From Vreelandella subglaciescola (lineage in GTDB: Bacteria > Pseudomonadota > Gammaproteobacteria > Pseudomonadales > Halomonadaceae), in contig NZ_LT670847.1 of NCBI RefSeq assembly GCF_900142895.1, positions 496,001 to 560,000 on the forward strand: a DNA stretch of 64,000 nt. Direction: 5' to 3'. Numbering within the stretch: position 1 is the stretch's first letter; each line of letters opens with the position of its first letter. Of the stretch, positions 44,705 through 53,512 are shown in pieces. The position numbers and the translations under genes were made by a program. The notes below the pieces were generated by a model. The model ran no database searches. It saw only the letters and a program-made list of their open reading frames with translations, and was not told the origin of the DNA.

Positions 44705-46863
44705 TCGGGTCGCTCCAGAATAATGCGCGCATCTACCACGGCGTAGCCGTCGGGGTAGGCAATCACGGGATTCAAATCCAGCTCGGCGATGTGCGGGTAG
44801 GCCTCCATCAGGCCTGAAACGCCAAGCAACAGCTCGATCAGCGCGTCCTTGTCCACGCTTTCGGCACCGCGCACACCCTCCAGCACCTTGCCGGCCTTGA
44901 GCTGATCGATCATCGACGCGGCGTCGTGGCGGCTTAACGGCGCGGCGCGAAACGCCACGTCTTCGAGGATCTCGACAAACACGCCGCCCAGACCAAACAT
45001 CAACACCGGGCCAAACGTCGGGTCGCGCATCAGGCCAACGATCACTTCCACGCCTTTTGCCGCCATGGGCGTGACCAGCACGCCCTCAATCCAGGCATGG
45101 GCATCGTAGACGCTGGCCGAATGCATGATGTCGGCGTAGGCAGCCGCAAGCGCCGGCTCGCCTTCAAGACCAAGGGCGACCCCGCCGGCGTCGGACTTGT
45201 GCAGAATATCGGGGCTGACGATTTTCATCGCCACCGGCGTACCGGCAAAGGCTTGTGCCACCTCGGCCATCTCAGCGGCATCGCGGACCACTCGTTCCCG
45301 GGGGACGCCAATGCCGTGTTCGGCCAGCAGTGCCTTGGCTTCGGGCTCCAGCAGGTCGCGTCCCTGCGACCGGGCGTTGTCGATCAGCGCCTGCCCTTTG
45401 GCGCTGGACACGACGGCCGCTACCGGCGCTTGCCCCGCGCGAGCCAGGTATTCACCGCGCGCGCCAAGCTCGGCCAGCACGCGCACGGCTTTTTCAATCG
45501 AGGCATACACCGGCACGCCGGCCTCGCGCAGCCGCCGTAACGCCGGCGGCTTCACCGGCGTATACAGGCTATACACCACCACCGGCTTGGTGCTTGAGTC
45601 GGCAAGCTCCACCATGGCTTCTGCGCCGCGCATCTCATCGCCCAGCAGCGACTCGTCGAAGCGCTGGCTGTAGCCGCCGAACATGCCTACCAGCAGCACG
45701 CTGTCCACGCCCGGGTCGTTGGCCACTATTTCCATGCAGGTGGCCAGCAGCGAGGGGTTGGCATCGGTGGAACCTGCCACGTCAACCGGGTTGGCGGTCG
45801 AGGCCTGGGCGAACAGCGCGGTTTTCAGCATCGCGCGGGTTTCCTCCGAAAGTACCGCAAGCGACAGCCCCGCTTCGGTCAGCCGGTCGGCGGCAATGGT
45901 GGCCTGCCCGCCGCCGTCGGCGATCACCGCCACACGCTTGCCCGGTGAGCGCTGTAGCCGCCCCAGCCCTTCCGCCACGGGCAGAATATCGTCGGAATAC
46001 TGCACCACGTTGACGCCCGCTTGGCGCAGTACGTCCACGGTCATCCGGTAGCTGCCGGCCAGGGCGCCGGTGTGCGAACTGGCCGCTTTTTGCCCCTGCG
46101 CAGTCGAGCCCGACTTGTACACGACCACTGGCTTGACCGCGCTGACCTCGCGCGCCGTTTGCAAGAATGCCCGCCCGTCGCGAAAGCCTTCCACATAGAG
46201 CGTGGCTACGCGGGTGTGCTCGTCTTCCCCCAGATAGCGCAGGTAGTCATTAAAGCCGATATCGCTCTGGTTGCCCGGCCCCACGTAGGTGCTGAAGCCC
46301 ACCTCGCCGTTGTGCTCGGCCTCAAGCGCCAGTGACAGCAGCATGTTGCCGGACTGGGATATCACACCGATATCGCCTGTTTTGACGTGATCCAGCGCCA
46401 GCAAATTCAGCTGATGATGCAAATTGAACACGCCCGAGGTGTTCGGGCCGATCAAACGCACGCCGCAAGCGCGCGCCTGCGCCAGCATTTCCTGCTCAAG
46501 GCGCACGCCCTCACCGCCCATTTCGCCAAAGCCGCTGGCCAGAATAATCGCGCCCTTGACGCCGCGCTTGCCGCACTCGGCAATCAATCCGGGAACCGTG
46601 GCCGCTGGCGTACAAATTAACGCCAGCGCCGGTGCTTCGGGCACATCGGCGAGACTCGGCCAGGCGTTAACGCCAAGAATCGACGCCGCTTTGGGATTGA
46701 CCGGATATACCGCGCCGCGATAGCCGCCTTTCACCAGCCCCAGCATGGCCTTGTAACCGCGCTTGGTAGGGTCGGCGGACGCGCCGATAACGGCAACGCT
46801 CTCGGGGGCAAGCATCGCGTGCAGCGGGCTTTGCCGGGGAAGATGACCTTTGATCGGATACAT
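44701..46863 (-). CDS. ADP-forming acyl-CoA synthetase
   Basis: 720-residue single-chain acyl-CoA synthetase of the acetate-CoA ligase (ADP-forming) family. N-terminal CoA-binding Rossmann domain (ESVAVIGASADPTKRGYKA), two succinyl-CoA-ligase-like domains with the phosphohistidine motif SSHTGALAGS, and a C-terminal ATP-grasp domain (VAMKIVSPDILHKSDAGGV). It activates a carboxylic acid to its CoA thioester, or runs in reverse making ATP. I chose ATG at 46863; 16 more codons are open upstream. Flanking crotonases point to a fatty, branched or aromatic acid catabolic operon; the substrate is not deducible. Confidence 0.87.
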   Translation of the reverse strand: MYPIKGHLPRQSPLHAMLAPESVAVIGASADPTKRGYKAMLGLVKGGYRGAVYPVNPKAASILGVNAWPSLADVPEAPALALICTPAATVPGLIAECGKRGVKGAIILASGFGEMGGEGVRLEQEMLAQARACGVRLIGPNTSGVFNLHHQLNLLALDHVKTGDIGVISQSGNMLLSLALEAEHNGEVGFSTYVGPGNQSDIGFNDYLRYLGEDEHTRVATLYVEGFRDGRAFLQTAREVSAVKPVVVYKSGSTAQGQKAASSHTGALAGSYRMTVDVLRQAGVNVVQYSDDILPVAEGLGRLQRSPGKRVAVIADGGGQATIAADRLTEAGLSLAVLSEETRAMLKTALFAQASTANPVDVAGSTDANPSLLATCMEIVANDPGVDSVLLVGMFGGYSQRFDESLLGDEMRGAEAMVELADSSTKPVVVYSLYTPVKPPALRRLREAGVPVYASIEKAVRVLAELGARGEYLARAGQAPVAAVVSSAKGQALIDNARSQGRDLLEPEAKALLAEHGIGVPRERVVRDAAEMAEVAQAFAGTPVAMKIVSPDILHKSDAGGVALGLEGEPALAAAYADIMHSASVYDAHAWIEGVLVTPMAAKGVEVIVGLMRDPTFGPVLMFGLGGVFVEILEDVAFRAAPLSRHDAASMIDQLKAGKVLEGVRGAESVDKDALIELLLGVSGLMEAYPHIAELDLNPVIAYPDGYAVVDARIILERPE

Positions 46864-46932
46864 GACGGACGGATACCTGTTAACGGGGAAACGAGTGGCG
46901 GGATGACGCAACGCAAGCAGCGCGGATCGCTG

Positions 46933-47778
46933 CTAGCGGCCCTGAAACCGTGGCGAACGCTTTTGCGCGAAGGCATCTACGCCTTCCTGCCAATCGGCGG
47001 TGGTCGAGCAGGTAAAGACCGCGTCCAGTTCCTGCTGCAGATGGCCGTTCAGGTCATTTGCCGCGCCGAGGTTAACCAGCCGTTTGAGCATGGCGATGGA
47101 TACCGGCGCCTGCGCGGCGAGGCGTTCGCCAAGCGCTAGCGCCTGTTCCGGCAGCGCGCCCTGCGGGTAGGCGGCCAGTGCCAGCGCGAGCCGTGCCGCT
47201 TCGCTGCCGGTGATTTTTTCGCCGGTATATAAAAGCCGCCGCGCCTGAGTCAGCCCCACGATCTGCGGCAGGATTTTGGACACGCCGCCGCCCACGCAGG
47301 TGCCGATGCTGGTTTCGGGAAAGCCGATCTGCGCGTCTTCAGCCATCAGGATGAAATCGCAGGCCACGGCCATTTCCGCCCCCGCCCCCAGTGCGTAACC
47401 GTTGACCGCCGCGATAACCGGTTTGGGCAGGCGGTACAGCGCCTCGCAGACGTCGTTACCGCGCTGTAAATAGGCGCGCCGCTGGTAGAGCGTACGCGCC
47501 GCGCCGCCGTGTTCTTTCATATCGGCGCCGACGCAGAACGCCCGCCCTTCACCGGTCAGGATGACCGCACGCACGCTGTCGGTATCGCGGGCAAAGGCCA
47601 GCGCGTCCAGCAGCTCGTCGTAAAGCGCTTCAACCACCGCATTTAGCCGGTGCGGCCGATTCAGGCGAATTTCCAGCACGCGGCTGTCGGCTTCCGGCGT
47701 CAGCCAGGCAAGGCGCAGGGTTTCGTAGTTAGGGAACGTCGCGGGTAACGTGGCGGGTACAGAATCGGGGCAAGGCAT
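46933..47778 (-). CDS. Enoyl-CoA hydratase family protein
   Basis: Second crotonase of the operon, 281 residues. Motifs LTGEGRAFCVGADMKEH and AVNGYALGAGAEMAVACDF form the oxyanion hole; GFPETSIGTCVGGGVSKIL carries the expected Glu. First gene of the three-gene acyl-CoA operon. I chose ATG at 47778 (MPCPDSVPA); an ATG at 47814 has no ribosome binding site. Its promoter region contains a perfect GAAAC-N4-GTTTC operator. Confidence 0.85.
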   Translation of the reverse strand: MPCPDSVPATLPATFPNYETLRLAWLTPEADSRVLEIRLNRPHRLNAVVEALYDELLDALAFARDTDSVRAVILTGEGRAFCVGADMKEHGGAARTLYQRRAYLQRGNDVCEALYRLPKPVIAAVNGYALGAGAEMAVACDFILMAEDAQIGFPETSIGTCVGGGVSKILPQIVGLTQARRLLYTGEKITGSEAARLALALAAYPQGALPEQALALGERLAAQAPVSIAMLKRLVNLGAANDLNGHLQQELDAVFTCSTTADWQEGVDAFAQKRSPRFQGR

Positions 47779-47823
47779 GGTGTCAGCTCGCTTACGGAAC
47801 AAAGCAAAAAACACAAACGTATC

Positions 47824-47854
47824 TTTATACTAAAAAATGAGAAACGCTTGTTTC
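47824..47854 (-). promoter_or_regulatory. Promoter with PsrA-type operator, acyl-CoA operon
   Basis: A TATAAA -10 box on the minus strand (47829-47824) is followed upstream by a perfect inverted repeat GAAAC-GCTT-GTTTC (47841-47854), which covers spacer and -35 position. The repeat fits the known PsrA consensus exactly. The divergent RpiR-family gene is the other candidate regulator. Confidence 0.65.
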
Positions 47855-47980
47855 ATTAATCGAATCATAGCGGCGCTCCTGCCCCTCGTCAACACAGCTG
47901 TGCCGACCGGTATTTTTCCGGTACAGTTGTGCCATTCCTTTGCTCGACAAAATCCCCTTGATAACGCAGCCAAACAGCCG

Positions 47981-48874
47981 ATGAAGCCATATACCGAAAA
48001 CGCTCCCGAAGAACGCCTGAATGCGATCTCCCGCGATCTGGCCGAGGCGTATCCCGCGCTTAGCCCGCAGCTGAAACAGGCGGCGGGTTACGTGCTTGAC
48101 CACCCCGGTGAAGTCGCCTTTCAGTCGGTGCGCGGCTCGGCTAGCGCCGCCGGCATCACGCCGTCTACGCTTGTGCGGCTGGCGAAAAAACTGGGCTTCA
48201 CCAGCTACGAGCCGTTTCGTCAGGTGTTTCAGGCCGCGCTGCAGGCCGGTTCCGGCGAACTCTCCGACCGTGCCAGCCGGTTGAAAAGCCTTTCCGCAAC
48301 GCGTCAGAACCCGGTATTTACCGACGTCGGCGATGCCGCCTTTGCCAATATCGGGCACCTGTTCACCGCGGATAACCAGACCCGGGTCGAGTCAGCCGCA
48401 CGGCGCCTGCTGGCCGCACGCCGCATTGCGGTGATCGGCTTTCGCGACACCTTTGCCTGTGCCTACCACTTTGCCTATGTCGGGCGCATCGCCATGCCCA
48501 ACATCGCGCTGGTGCGTGGCCTTGAAGGCGGGCTGCTGACCGAGCTTGCGCCTTTCGGCGAGCAGGACGCCGCCGTCATCTTCGGTTTTGCCCCCTACTG
48601 CGCCGAAACCCTGAAAGCACTTGAAATCACCCGCCAGAGCGACGTCAAATCCATCGTCATCACCGACACCATGCGCTCGCCGCTGGTGCCGGGAGCTGAT
48701 CTGGTATTCACTCTGGCCAGTGACACGCCGCATTTTTTTCCTTCGATCCTTGCCGCCATTACGCTGATCGAGGCCATACTCGCGGAGTGCGTGGCCCAGG
48801 GCCCCGCTGAGCTGGTCGATAACGTGACCCACTTTGAACAGCGCATGCGCGCGCTGGGAGCCTACGTCGAATGA
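47981..48874 (+). CDS. MurR/RpiR-family transcriptional regulator
   Basis: 297-residue regulator with an N-terminal RpiR-type HTH (about 20-95: LSPQLKQAAGYVLDHPGEVA, SAAGITPSTLVRLAKKLGF) and a C-terminal SIS domain (about 140-270; RRIAVIGFRDTFACAYHFA) that binds a phosphosugar or similar ligand. Start ATG at 47981 chosen because the HTH domain begins soon after; the longer frame runs through the operator. It is divergent from the acyl-CoA operon and overlaps a GDPD gene by ATGA, so it may control either. Confidence 0.85.
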   Translation: MKPYTENAPEERLNAISRDLAEAYPALSPQLKQAAGYVLDHPGEVAFQSVRGSASAAGITPSTLVRLAKKLGFTSYEPFRQVFQAALQAGSGELSDRASRLKSLSATRQNPVFTDVGDAAFANIGHLFTADNQTRVESAARRLLAARRIAVIGFRDTFACAYHFAYVGRIAMPNIALVRGLEGGLLTELAPFGEQDAAVIFGFAPYCAETLKALEITRQSDVKSIVITDTMRSPLVPGADLVFTLASDTPHFFPSILAAITLIEAILAECVAQGPAELVDNVTHFEQRMRALGAYVE

Positions 48875-49635
48875 TGCCACCCGAGCTGCCTGCCCATCCG
48901 GCTATCAGCGTGCCCCGGGTTATCGCCCACCGCGGCTATAGCGCCCGCGCCCCGGAAAATACGCTGGCCGCCGTGCGCGCCGCGCACCAGGCTGGCGTCC
49001 GCTGGGTGGAGCTTGATGTACAGCTGCTGGGCGACGGCACGCCGGTGATCTGGCACGACCGCGACGTCAAACGCTGCTCGAACGGCAGCTCCGCCCTCGC
49101 CGCGCTTGACCGGGAAAGCGCCCAGCGCCTCGACGTGGGTGCCTGGTTTAGCGCGGCGTTTCAAGGCGAACGCATGGCGCGCCTCGAGGAGATGCTGGCG
49201 CTGTTAAACACGCTCAACATGGGGCTAAACCTTGAGCTCAAAATCAACAAGGGCCATGACCCACTGGCGCTGACGCAACGAATAATCCCCGAGGTGCTGG
49301 CCGCGTTGCCGCCCGAACGCCTGATTGTCTCGTCGTTCAGCCAGCCGGCACTTGCCGCCGCGCGAGCCATGGCCCCGCCACAGGCGTTGGCACTGGGGCT
49401 TCTGGCCAAACGCCTGCCCTGCGATTGGCCGCACCGGTGCAACGCTATCAGCGCCTTTAGCGTGCACCTGGACTGGCGTTACGTAAAAGCTGCCTCGCTG
49501 GCAGCGCTCAATCGGGCAGGCGTTACGGTAATGTGCTACACCGCCAACGATCCCGTGGCGTTTGCGCCGCGCTGGCAATGGGGCGTGAGTAGCGTGATCA
49601 GCGATAATCCGACCGTTTTCATGCCGCCCGGTTAG
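48871..49635 (+). CDS. ugpQ: Glycerophosphodiester phosphodiesterase (cytosolic)
   Basis: 254-residue GDPD, cytosolic UgpQ type, with the full catalytic set: AHRGYSARAPENT, VELDVQLLGDG, IWHDRDVKR (second His), NLELKIN and the C-terminal CYTANDP / VISDNP. Releases glycerol-3-phosphate from glycerophosphodiesters. No signal peptide. The start ATG overlaps the stop of the RpiR gene (ATGATG), so the pair is coupled, which suggests the regulator may sense a product of this reaction. Confidence 0.92.
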   Translation: MMPPELPAHPAISVPRVIAHRGYSARAPENTLAAVRAAHQAGVRWVELDVQLLGDGTPVIWHDRDVKRCSNGSSALAALDRESAQRLDVGAWFSAAFQGERMARLEEMLALLNTLNMGLNLELKINKGHDPLALTQRIIPEVLAALPPERLIVSSFSQPALAAARAMAPPQALALGLLAKRLPCDWPHRCNAISAFSVHLDWRYVKAASLAALNRAGVTVMCYTANDPVAFAPRWQWGVSSVISDNPTVFMPPG

Positions 49636-49650
49636 CCGCTGTGCCGAGGG

Positions 49651-49760
49651 TTTCTGCCGCGTTCCACGCTTCAGCGTACTTTCTTTGCCGCGTTCCACGC
49701 TTCACCGTACTTTCTTTGCCGCGTTCCACGCTTCACCGTACAATGCCCGCATTCCACGCT
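49651..49760. repeat. Three 31-bp tandem repeats before proS
   Basis: The unit gccgcgttccacgcttcacc plus gtactttcttt occurs at 49656, 49687 and 49718 with exact 31-base period (one substitution in the first copy), followed by a degenerate fourth (cccgcattccacgct). It lies in the ugpQ-proS gap, 80-180 bases before proS, and may touch its promoter. Confidence 0.85.
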
Positions 49761-49836
49761 GCCGGCACTCTGTCGTCAGCGCTTTGTGTTTGTGCTTTCT
49801 GTTAACCGTCTGCCAGCTTAAGGAACGTAACTCGTC

Positions 49837-51567
49837 ATGCGCGCCAGCCAACTTTTAATTGCCACCATGAAAGAAACCCCGGCGGATGCCGAAGTGATCA
49901 GCCATCAGCTGATGCTGCGCGCGGGGATGATCCGCCGGCTCACCTCGGGCCTTTACACCTGGCTGCCGCTGGGGCTGAAAACCCTGCGCAAGGCCGAGGC
50001 CATTGTGCGCGAAGAAATGAACCGTGCCGGCGCTCAGGAAGTGCTGATGCCCGCGGTACAGCCGGCCGAGCTGTGGCAGGAGTCCGGCCGCTGGGAACAG
50101 TACGGCCCCGAGCTTCTGCGCCTGAAAGACCGCCACGCGCGGGATTACTGCGTGGGCCCCACGCACGAAGAAGTGATTACCGATCTGGTGCGTAAGGAAA
50201 TCGCCAGCTACAAGCAGCTGCCGATGAATTTCTACCAGATTCAGACCAAGTTCCGTGACGAGATCCGCCCGCGTTTTGGCGTGATGCGCTCGCGCGAGTT
50301 CATCATGAAGGACGCCTACTCCTTTCACGTTGACGAGGCGTCGCTCAAGCAGACCTATCAGGGCATGTACGACGCCTATTCGCGCATCTTCACCCGGCTG
50401 GGGCTGGACTTCCGCCCGGTGATTGCCGATAACGGCTCGATTGGCGGCACCGGCTCCCACGAGTTTCACGTGCTGGCCGACTCCGGCGAAGACGACATCG
50501 TCTTCTCGACCGGCTCCGACTACGCCGCCAATATGGAAAAAGCCGAGGCGCTGCCCGCTCCGGTGGGCAGCGAGGCCACTTGCGCCACGCCCGCCGAAGA
50601 ACTACGTCTGGTCGATACGCCGGATGCCAAGACCATCGCCGCGCTGGTCGAGCAGTTTGAGCTGCCCATCGAAAAAACCGTCAAGACGCTGATGGTGCAC
50701 GCCGCCGAAGACGGGCTGGTCGCGCTGATTATTCGCGGCGACCACACGCTCAACGACGTCAAGGCGGAGAATCTGGCGCAGGTGGCAAGCCCGTTGGCCA
50801 TGGCCAGCGAAGAGGAAATCCGTGCCGCAGTGGGTGCCGGCCCGGGCTCGCTAGGGCCGGTCAATCTTGACCTGCCAATCATCATCGACCGCAGCGTAGC
50901 GCTAATGCACGACTTTGGCGCCGGCGCCAACGTGGACGACAAGCACTACTTTGGCATCAACTGGGAGCGCGACGCCGCGCTGCCCGAGGTGGCCGACCTG
51001 CGCAACGTGGTCGAAGGCGATCCCTCGCCGGACGGCCAGGGCACGCTTGCCATCAAGCGCGGTATTGAAGTGGGCCACGTCTTCCAGCTGGGGCAGAAAT
51101 ATTCCGAGGCCATGAACGCCACGGTGCTCGGCGACAACGGCAAGACCAGCCATCCGTGGATGGGCTGCTACGGCATTGGCGTGACGCGCGTGGTAGCCGC
51201 TGCCATCGAACAGAATCACGACGCCGCCGGCATTATCTGGCCCAACGCCCTCGCCCCGTTTCAGGTGGCGCTGGTGCCAATGAATGCGCACAAGTCCCAG
51301 CGCGTACGCGAAGAAGCCGAGCGGCTTTATCAGACGCTGACCAACGCCGGGCTCGACGTGCTGTTGGACGACCGCGACACCCGCCCGGGCGTCAAATTTG
51401 CCGACCTGGAGCTGATGGGTATTCCCCATCGCGTGGTGATTGGCGATCGCGGGCTGGACAAAGGCGAGCTTGAATACAAGGGCCGCCGCGACAGCGACGT
51501 CACCATGACCCCCGCCGATCAGATCGTGGAGTTTTTGCGTGCGAAAGCTTGTGCGAATGTTGCGTGA
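49837..51567 (+). CDS. proS: Prolyl-tRNA synthetase
   Basis: Class II bacterial-type ProRS of 576 residues that charges tRNA-Pro. Motif 1 region [14 protein letters not shown], motif 2 [17 protein letters not shown], an inserted editing domain (about 225-405) that clears Ala-tRNA-Pro, motif 3 [17 protein letters not shown] and the C-terminal anticodon-binding domain ending EFLRAK. ATG at 49837 follows AAGGAA. The stop overlaps the start of a lytic transglycosylase gene. Confidence 0.98.
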   Translation: MRASQLLIATMKETPADAEVISHQLMLRAGMIRRLTSGLYTWLPLGLKTLRKAEAIVREEMNRAGAQEVLMPAVQPAELWQESGRWEQYGPELLRLKDRHARDYCVGPTHEEVITDLVRKEIASYKQLPMNFYQIQTKFRDEIRPRFGVMRSREFIMKDAYSFHVDEASLKQTYQGMYDAYSRIFTRLGLDFRPVIADNGSIGGTGSHEFHVLADSGEDDIVFSTGSDYAANMEKAEALPAPVGSEATCATPAEELRLVDTPDAKTIAALVEQFELPIEKTVKTLMVHAAEDGLVALIIRGDHTLNDVKAENLAQVASPLAMASEEEIRAAVGAGPGSLGPVNLDLPIIIDRSVALMHDFGAGANVDDKHYFGINWERDAALPEVADLRNVVEGDPSPDGQGTLAIKRGIEVGHVFQLGQKYSEAMNATVLGDNGKTSHPWMGCYGIGVTRVVAAAIEQNHDAAGIIWPNALAPFQVALVPMNAHKSQRVREEAERLYQTLTNAGLDVLLDDRDTRPGVKFADLELMGIPHRVVIGDRGLDKGELEYKGRRDSDVTMTPADQIVEFLRAKACANVA

Positions 51568-52169
51568 GAAAAGCCGATCTTGCTGATCCGGGTAAACCGG
51601 TCACGCACAGCAAACGACGCCCGGCCGTATGGCTGGGCGCCGCTGCAATATGCGCCGCGCTGAGCGTTGGCGCGGCCCGTGCCGACGTGCAGCCGACCTT
51701 TGGCGCGGCGCAACCCAGCGCCCTTCAGCAACTTGAGATTCGCCGTTTTCACACTGAGATGGACCGCCCGCTGGCAACGTTTATGCCGAGCGCCAAGGCG
51801 CGCGCACGCCTGCTTGAACGCGTCTACCGCGAAGCCCGGCTTGCCGGGCTGCCACCGGCGCTGGTGCTGGCGTTAATCGAGGTAGAAAGTGGTTTTCGGC
51901 CAGCGGTGGTGTCATCCGCCGGCGCGGTGGGGTTAATGCAGATTATGCCTTTCTGGATCGCCGAGCTGGGGCTTGCCGCCGATGACCTCAAGGCGCCGTC
52001 GCGCAACCTGCGCTACGGCTGCACCATTCTTGCCCACTATCTGGCCAGGGAGAACGGCGACTTTACCCGGGCACTGGCACGCTATAACGGTAGCCTGGGT
52101 AAAACCCGGTATCCGGAACGCGTAATGAATGCTTGGCAAGCGCGCTGGCACTTACCTCTCTCACTCTGA
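51564..52169 (+). CDS. Lytic transglycosylase (SLT domain)
   Basis: 201-residue exported murein hydrolase. N-terminal signal ([23 protein letters not shown]), then an SLT domain with catalytic Glu in [11 protein letters not shown], the [16 protein letters not shown] block, [12 protein letters not shown] and ALARYNGS. It cuts the MurNAc-GlcNAc bond, releasing anhydromuropeptides that AmpG and NagZ recycle. I chose GTG at 51564 (GTGA overlap with the proS stop); a TTG at 51549 is less likely. Confidence 0.9.
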   Translation: MRKADLADPGKPVTHSKRRPAVWLGAAAICAALSVGAARADVQPTFGAAQPSALQQLEIRRFHTEMDRPLATFMPSAKARARLLERVYREARLAGLPPALVLALIEVESGFRPAVVSSAGAVGLMQIMPFWIAELGLAADDLKAPSRNLRYGCTILAHYLARENGDFTRALARYNGSLGKTRYPERVMNAWQARWHLPLSL

Positions 52170-52236
52170 CCTCCTGCCCAACCGCGATGAACATCTGGGG
52201 GCATCGTTTTCCGGCGCACTCAGGCGTCAGCCTGTT

Positions 52237-52392
52237 CTACTTCCTGCCTTTAATTAACGACACCACGAACAGGATAAGGAAGATAACAAAGAGAACCTTG
52301 GCAATCGTCGCGGCAACGCCTGCGATACCACCGAAGCCAAATACGGCAGCAATAATGGCAATGATCAGAAACACCACAGCGTTATTTAACAT
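52237..52392 (-). CDS. Small DUF1328 membrane protein
   Basis: 51-residue protein, almost entirely two hydrophobic segments joined by a glycine-rich [16 protein letters not shown] stretch, ending VVSLIKGRK. It fits the YtjA/DUF1328 family of tiny inner-membrane proteins of unknown role. ATG at 52392 has GGAGTGA 5 bases upstream, which is strong support. Stop TAG at 52237. Monocistronic, convergent with the transglycosylase gene. Confidence 0.85.
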   Translation of the reverse strand: MLNNAVVFLIIAIIAAVFGFGGIAGVAATIAKVLFVIFLILFVVSLIKGRK

Positions 52393-52505
52393 GAGTCACT
52401 CCTTTTGAATGGGCATTCACGCACCGGTACATGCTGCTCTCCTTTAGTTGTAACCGCATGAGTAAATGCCTGTCAATTCTATCTACTCTCGCTTCATACC
52501 CACGC

Positions 52506-52533
52506 AAAAAAATGCCGGCTCCGAAGAACCGGC
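52506..52533 (-). terminator. Intrinsic terminator after the 36-residue gene
   Basis: On the minus strand gccggttcttcggagccggc (stem with UUCG loop) followed by ATTTTTTT. Lies 66 bases after the stop of the 36-residue gene. Confidence 0.85.
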
Positions 52534-52598
52534 GACTGGAAGCCTTGGTTGCCTGAATTCAGGTTTTACTTCGGCCTCCTCCCTGACGACTGATAAAC

Positions 52599-52709
52599 CT
52601 ACTTTTTACGACGATGATCGCGGACAATGAAACCCACCCAACCGGCCATGAAAACAATCATCATGCCGACGGTGACCAACCCGAATATTACTGCATCATC
52701 CCAATACAT
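52599..52709 (-). CDS. 36-residue single-helix membrane protein
   Basis: Very small protein with an N-terminal MYWDDAV, one hydrophobic helix (about residues 8-28, IFGLVTVGMMIVFMAGWVGF) and a basic end RDHRRKK, so the C-terminus should face the cytosol. I do not recognise a named family. Support: ATG at 52709 with GGGAG about 8 bases upstream, a stop at 52599, and a strong terminator after it. It could be a subunit of a membrane complex; no neighbour suggests which. Confidence 0.65.
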   Translation of the reverse strand: MYWDDAVIFGLVTVGMMIVFMAGWVGFIVRDHRRKK

Positions 52710-52869
52710 AGTCTTGCTCCCGCCGCGATGTGTTGCCCTCATACTAGGCAACAAACGACGGACAAAACCTGACGTGGATCAACCCTTGCACCTCATCGGG
52801 AAGACGCCGCATGGCTAATTGATCCACGTCATCTTTACCTTTAGCGCGCTATTTTTCAGGCCAAACTTC

Positions 52870-53391
52870 TTAAAGAACCTTGCGATCTTCAACGCTTGAG
52901 GCAGCCACTTCCGGCGCCAGCGGATGGCCCTTGGCAAGCTCGGCACGGGTCGCATCGCGCACCGTCAGCACGCGCACGTCGTAACGCAGCGTACGCCCGG
53001 CCAGCGGATGATTGGTATCCACCGTTATCTGTTCGCCGTCTACTGCCAGCACGGTAACAATCTGCGGGCCGGCCTCGCCTTCGGTCTGAAAGCGGCTGCC
53101 GGGTGACAGCTCAGCGCTGCCAAAGGCGCTACGCCCTACCTGCTGCACCAGCGCTTCATCGCGCAGGCCGTAAGCATCAGCAGGCATCAGGGTAACGCTA
53201 AGCTCGGCGCCTTCCGGCTGGCCTTCCAGCGCGCGTTCAAGCCCTGCCACAATGTTCTCGTGGCCGTGCAGGTACTCAAGCGGCTGGCCACGCGCGGCGG
53301 AATCGTCCAGCACGTCTCCCTGACCGTCACTTGATACGTGGTCACTCAATACGTAGTCCAGCGTGACAACGCGGTGCGCGGCAATCGACAT
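52870..53391 (-). CDS. FKBP-type peptidyl-prolyl isomerase, SlyD-like
   Basis: 173-residue cytosolic PPIase/chaperone. SlyD layout: FKBP strand VVTLDYVLSD, PLEYLHGHENIVAGLERALEG, then the inserted IF chaperone domain (PADAYGLRDEALVQQV...) and the VDTNHPLAGRTLRYDVRV return to the FKBP fold. The His/Cys-rich metal-binding tail of E. coli SlyD is absent, so nickel handling is not indicated. ATG at 53391 with GAGGAG upstream. Confidence 0.92.
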   Translation of the reverse strand: MSIAAHRVVTLDYVLSDHVSSDGQGDVLDDSAARGQPLEYLHGHENIVAGLERALEGQPEGAELSVTLMPADAYGLRDEALVQQVGRSAFGSAELSPGSRFQTEGEAGPQIVTVLAVDGEQITVDTNHPLAGRTLRYDVRVLTVRDATRAELAKGHPLAPEVAASSVEDRKVL

Positions 53392-53512
53392 ACAAAACTC
53401 CTCTCCGGTAAGCTAGCGGACGTTTGATTCCACGTGTTCTTCAAGCAGCGCAGTTTAACAGCTGTCGGTGCTCGCGTATTTTAGCCGTTTGCCCAAGTTC
53501 AGGAGCCTGTCT

